Source: Candidatus Nanopelagicales bacterium
Lineage (GTDB): Bacteria > Actinomycetota > Actinomycetes > S36-B12 > UBA5976
NCBI GenBank assembly: GCA_021742025.1
Contig: JAIOWT010000006.1
Span: 1 to 25,128, forward strand
Direction: 5' to 3'
Length of the DNA stretch: 25,128 nucleotides
The notes below the pieces were generated by a model that saw only the letters and a program-made list of their open reading frames with translations, did no database searches and was not told the origin of the DNA. The translations under genes and the position numbers were made by a program. Shown in pieces: positions 23,914 through 25,128 of the stretch; the first letter of the stretch is position 1; the number at the start of each line of letters is the position of its first letter.

Positions 23914-23919
23914 ATAGTC

Positions 23920-23925
23920 AGGCTA
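23920..23925 (-). promoter_or_regulatory. -10 box of a leaderless promoter for the PatB gene
   Basis: TAGCCT on the minus strand is followed by 6 nt (GACTAT) and then ATG 23913. The hexamer and the spacing are identical to those of the promoter at 244-249. It lies in the 19-bp gap after the upstream ADH. AAGGA occurs but is 16 nt from the ATG, too far for a normal SD. Confidence 0.45.
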
Positions 23926-23932
23926 GCAATCC

Positions 23933-24976
23933 TTATGGCTTAATGATGGTGATACCTGGCAAAGGATTGGTTCCCAGTTGCGCTATGGCATCTGGAACTT
24001 CTTCCAATGAAATAGTTCGTTCCACCAAGGTGTCAGGACGCAAAACCCCACTGGCAATTTCGGCAAGCATTTCTGGATAGTGCGCGGCTGACATGCCATG
24101 ACTTCCCATGATGGATAACTCGCGCCCAATCACAGTGTGCATCGGAATAGTTGCTTGGTCCTTAACTTCAGCTGGTGGCAATAAACCAACTTGAACATGT
24201 CGACCTAAACGACGTAGAGATTCAACTGCAAGTTTGCTGGTTGCAATACTTCCGAGCGCATCAACCGTTAAGTCAGCACCAGCAGGTGAATACTTCTTAA
24301 TCTCTTTAACCACATCATCGTGAATCGAATCCAATACGTAATCTGCGCCAGCTAGGCGAGCTCGATCACGCGCTGGATTTGAAGTATCAATTCCAACAAC
24401 TGTGGCACCACGGGATTTTGCAATCATGATTGCGGCAAGTCCAACTCCACCACATCCAAAGATCGCGACTGTTTCACCAGCTTGAACTTTTCCAACATGC
24501 ACAACTGCGCGATAGGAAGTTGCAAAGCGACAACCTAAAGCAGCAGCAGTTTCAAAACTCATTGAGTCCGGAAGTGCGACAACATTGAAGTCGGCATGTG
24601 GAATTCGAACGTACTCAGCAAACGAACCTGGCCCGTTGAAACCTGGCTGCCATTGATATAGGCAAACTTGCGCATTGCCAGCTTTGCAATCAACACAGTC
24701 TCCGCAGCCGCAAACAAACGGAACCGTTACGCGATCGCCAACTTTCCAGTTCTTCACATCTGCGCCAACTTCGGAAATGATTCCTGCGAATTCATGTCCT
24801 GGAACATGCGGCAGCTCAGTGATGTCAGAGTCGTGGCCTTGCCAACCATGCCAATCGCTGCGACAAAGCCCTGTGGCCTCAACTTTGATAACTACGCCAT
24901 GCGGCCTGGCAGTTGGCATATCTCTATCACCTACATAAAGAGGTGAACCAAAGGCATCAAATTGGGCTACACGCAT
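23933..24976 (-). CDS. Zinc-dependent alcohol dehydrogenase (medium-chain, NAD-type)
   Basis: The 347-residue enzyme has catalytic zinc ligands C38 (GLCRSDWHGW) and H61-E62 (VPGHEFAG). A structural zinc lobe is formed by C91, C94, C97 and C105 (CGCGDCVDCKAGNAQVC). The cofactor motif FGCGGVGLAAIMIAKSRGA is followed by VVGID, whose acidic residue favours NAD over NADP. ALGCRFATSYRAVV near residue 150 contains the third zinc-ligand cysteine. The GLCRSDWHGW and QPGFNGPGSFAEY blocks resemble alcohol dehydrogenases active on primary alcohols or sorbitol-like polyols; substrate not determined. No SD is present before ATG 24976, but a TACCCT -10 box lies exactly 6 nt upstream. Confidence 0.92.
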   Translation of the reverse strand: MRVAQFDAFGSPLYVGDRDMPTARPHGVVIKVEATGLCRSDWHGWQGHDSDITELPHVPGHEFAGIISEVGADVKNWKVGDRVTVPFVCGCGDCVDCKAGNAQVCLYQWQPGFNGPGSFAEYVRIPHADFNVVALPDSMSFETAAALGCRFATSYRAVVHVGKVQAGETVAIFGCGGVGLAAIMIAKSRGATVVGIDTSNPARDRARLAGADYVLDSIHDDVVKEIKKYSPAGADLTVDALGSIATSKLAVESLRRLGRHVQVGLLPPAEVKDQATIPMHTVIGRELSIMGSHGMSAAHYPEMLAEIASGVLRPDTLVERTISLEEVPDAIAQLGTNPLPGITIIKP

Positions 24977-24982
24977 GAAGTA

Positions 24983-24988
24983 AGGGTA
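24983..24988 (-). promoter_or_regulatory. -10 box of a leaderless promoter for the right-hand ADH operon
   Basis: TACCCT on the minus strand, then 6 nt (TACTTC), then ATG 24976. No SD is present. It would head the minus-strand run of ADH, PatB, VOC and alkyltransferase genes. A perfect DnaA box occupies the -35 region. Confidence 0.45.
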
Positions 24989-25000
24989 TTCCAGGGCTTG

Positions 25001-25009
25001 TTATCCACA
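25001..25009 (+). promoter_or_regulatory. Perfect DnaA box in the ADH promoter region
   Basis: TTATCCACA matches the DnaA box consensus exactly. Relative to the predicted ADH transcript start at 24976 it covers about -25 to -33, so bound DnaA could block or alter transcription. It is also about 50 bp upstream of the plus-strand promoter start near 25059. Confidence 0.45.
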
Positions 25010-25023
25010 GAAACAGCCCCCAA

Positions 25024-25052
25024 TTTGCAATAAATCTCTTTTTGCGTATGCT
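25024..25052 (+). promoter_or_regulatory. Promoter reading out of the window to the right
   Basis: TTTGCA (25024-25029) and TATGCT (25047-25052) are 17 bp apart on the plus strand. The predicted start near 25059 coincides with the first arm of the inverted repeat at 25058-25082. The gene it serves lies beyond the window; a candidate ATG (25120) begins nine bases before the edge. Confidence 0.45.
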
Positions 25053-25057
25053 AAAAC

Positions 25058-25119
25058 ACATTGAGTCAACCCGACTCAATGTATCTGATGCCAGAGGTTT
25101 CAGGTGCCGTGAGTCGGGT
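25058..25119 (+). repeat. Overlapping inverted repeats in a 5' leader
   Basis: ACATTGAGTC (25058-25067) and GACTCAATGT (25073-25082) form a perfect 10-bp inverted repeat with a 5-nt loop (AACCC). The second arm overlaps ACCCGACTCA (25069-25078), which is perfectly complementary to TGAGTCGGGT (25110-25119). The two hairpins share bases and cannot both form. The elements may be operator half-sites (three TGAGTC copies in either orientation) or an RNA switch. Confidence 0.6.
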
Positions 25120-25128
25120 ATGACTATA

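Noticed and set aside
1..25128. Mobile elements, prophage, CRISPR, tRNA, rRNA or replication origin
   Set aside because: No transposase, integrase, spaced repeats or cloverleaf was seen. Two single DnaA boxes 22 kb apart do not make an origin, and no dnaA or dnaN gene is present.

Overview
The window is a densely packed bacterial chromosome segment of moderate-to-low GC. I count 23 complete protein genes, one probable gene tail at the left edge, and no tRNA, rRNA, CRISPR array or transposase. The longest stretch without a gene is about 226 bp (18855-19080). Several features point to a low-GC, streamlined actinobacterium of the freshwater type: GTG and TTG starts, many 1-4 nt gene overlaps, four genes that look leaderless (a TANNNT -10 box exactly 6 nt before an ATG with no Shine-Dalgarno), and a gene set rich in MpaB-like, ACAD/APH and SDR proteins. 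This placement is an inference from style and gene families, not from a marker gene.

Layout. Positions 1-250 hold a gene tail, a strong terminator and a promoter. Positions 256-2414 encode a TM-anchored NTF2-like protein coupled to a 13-TM repeat protein (DUF5671-like). Then come an atypical SDR (minus), a single-domain A24 prepilin peptidase (plus) and a sarcosine-oxidase-like FAD enzyme (plus). Positions 4907-7185 (minus) are an acyl-CoA dehydrogenase plus an APH-family kinase, the ACAD10/11 or LvaA/LvaC arrangement, divergent from a GntR/FCD regulator. Positions 7928-10713 (minus) encode an Asp/Glu-type racemase, a DadA-like D-amino-acid dehydrogenase and an SDR. An 18-bp perfect palindrome separates this operon from a divergent plus-strand operon (10854-16909). 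That operon encodes a complete 2-oxoacid dehydrogenase complex (E1alpha, E1beta, E2, E3) and a histidinol-dehydrogenase-family protein that resembles sulfopropanediol dehydrogenase HpsN more than biosynthetic HisD. A perfect bidirectional terminator follows, then kup (minus), an MpaB/DUF2236 protein (plus), and a minus-strand run from 24976 down to 19996: Zn-ADH, PatB/MalY C-S lyase, VOC protein, O6-alkylguanine-DNA alkyltransferase, a second Zn-ADH and an SDR. The right edge holds a DnaA box, a promoter and a leader with overlapping inverted repeats, before a gene that lies outside the window.

Working hypothesis: the divergent cluster at 7928-16909 is a catabolic module. A racemase and a flavin dehydrogenase would turn an amino acid into a 2-oxoacid, which the dedicated dehydrogenase complex would turn into an acyl-CoA. 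The HpsN-like enzyme and the SDR would feed hydroxylated substrates in. The substrate cannot be read from the sequence. The most interesting non-coding signals are the 18-bp operator, the four leaderless promoters, two perfect DnaA boxes in promoter regions, and the right-edge leader.
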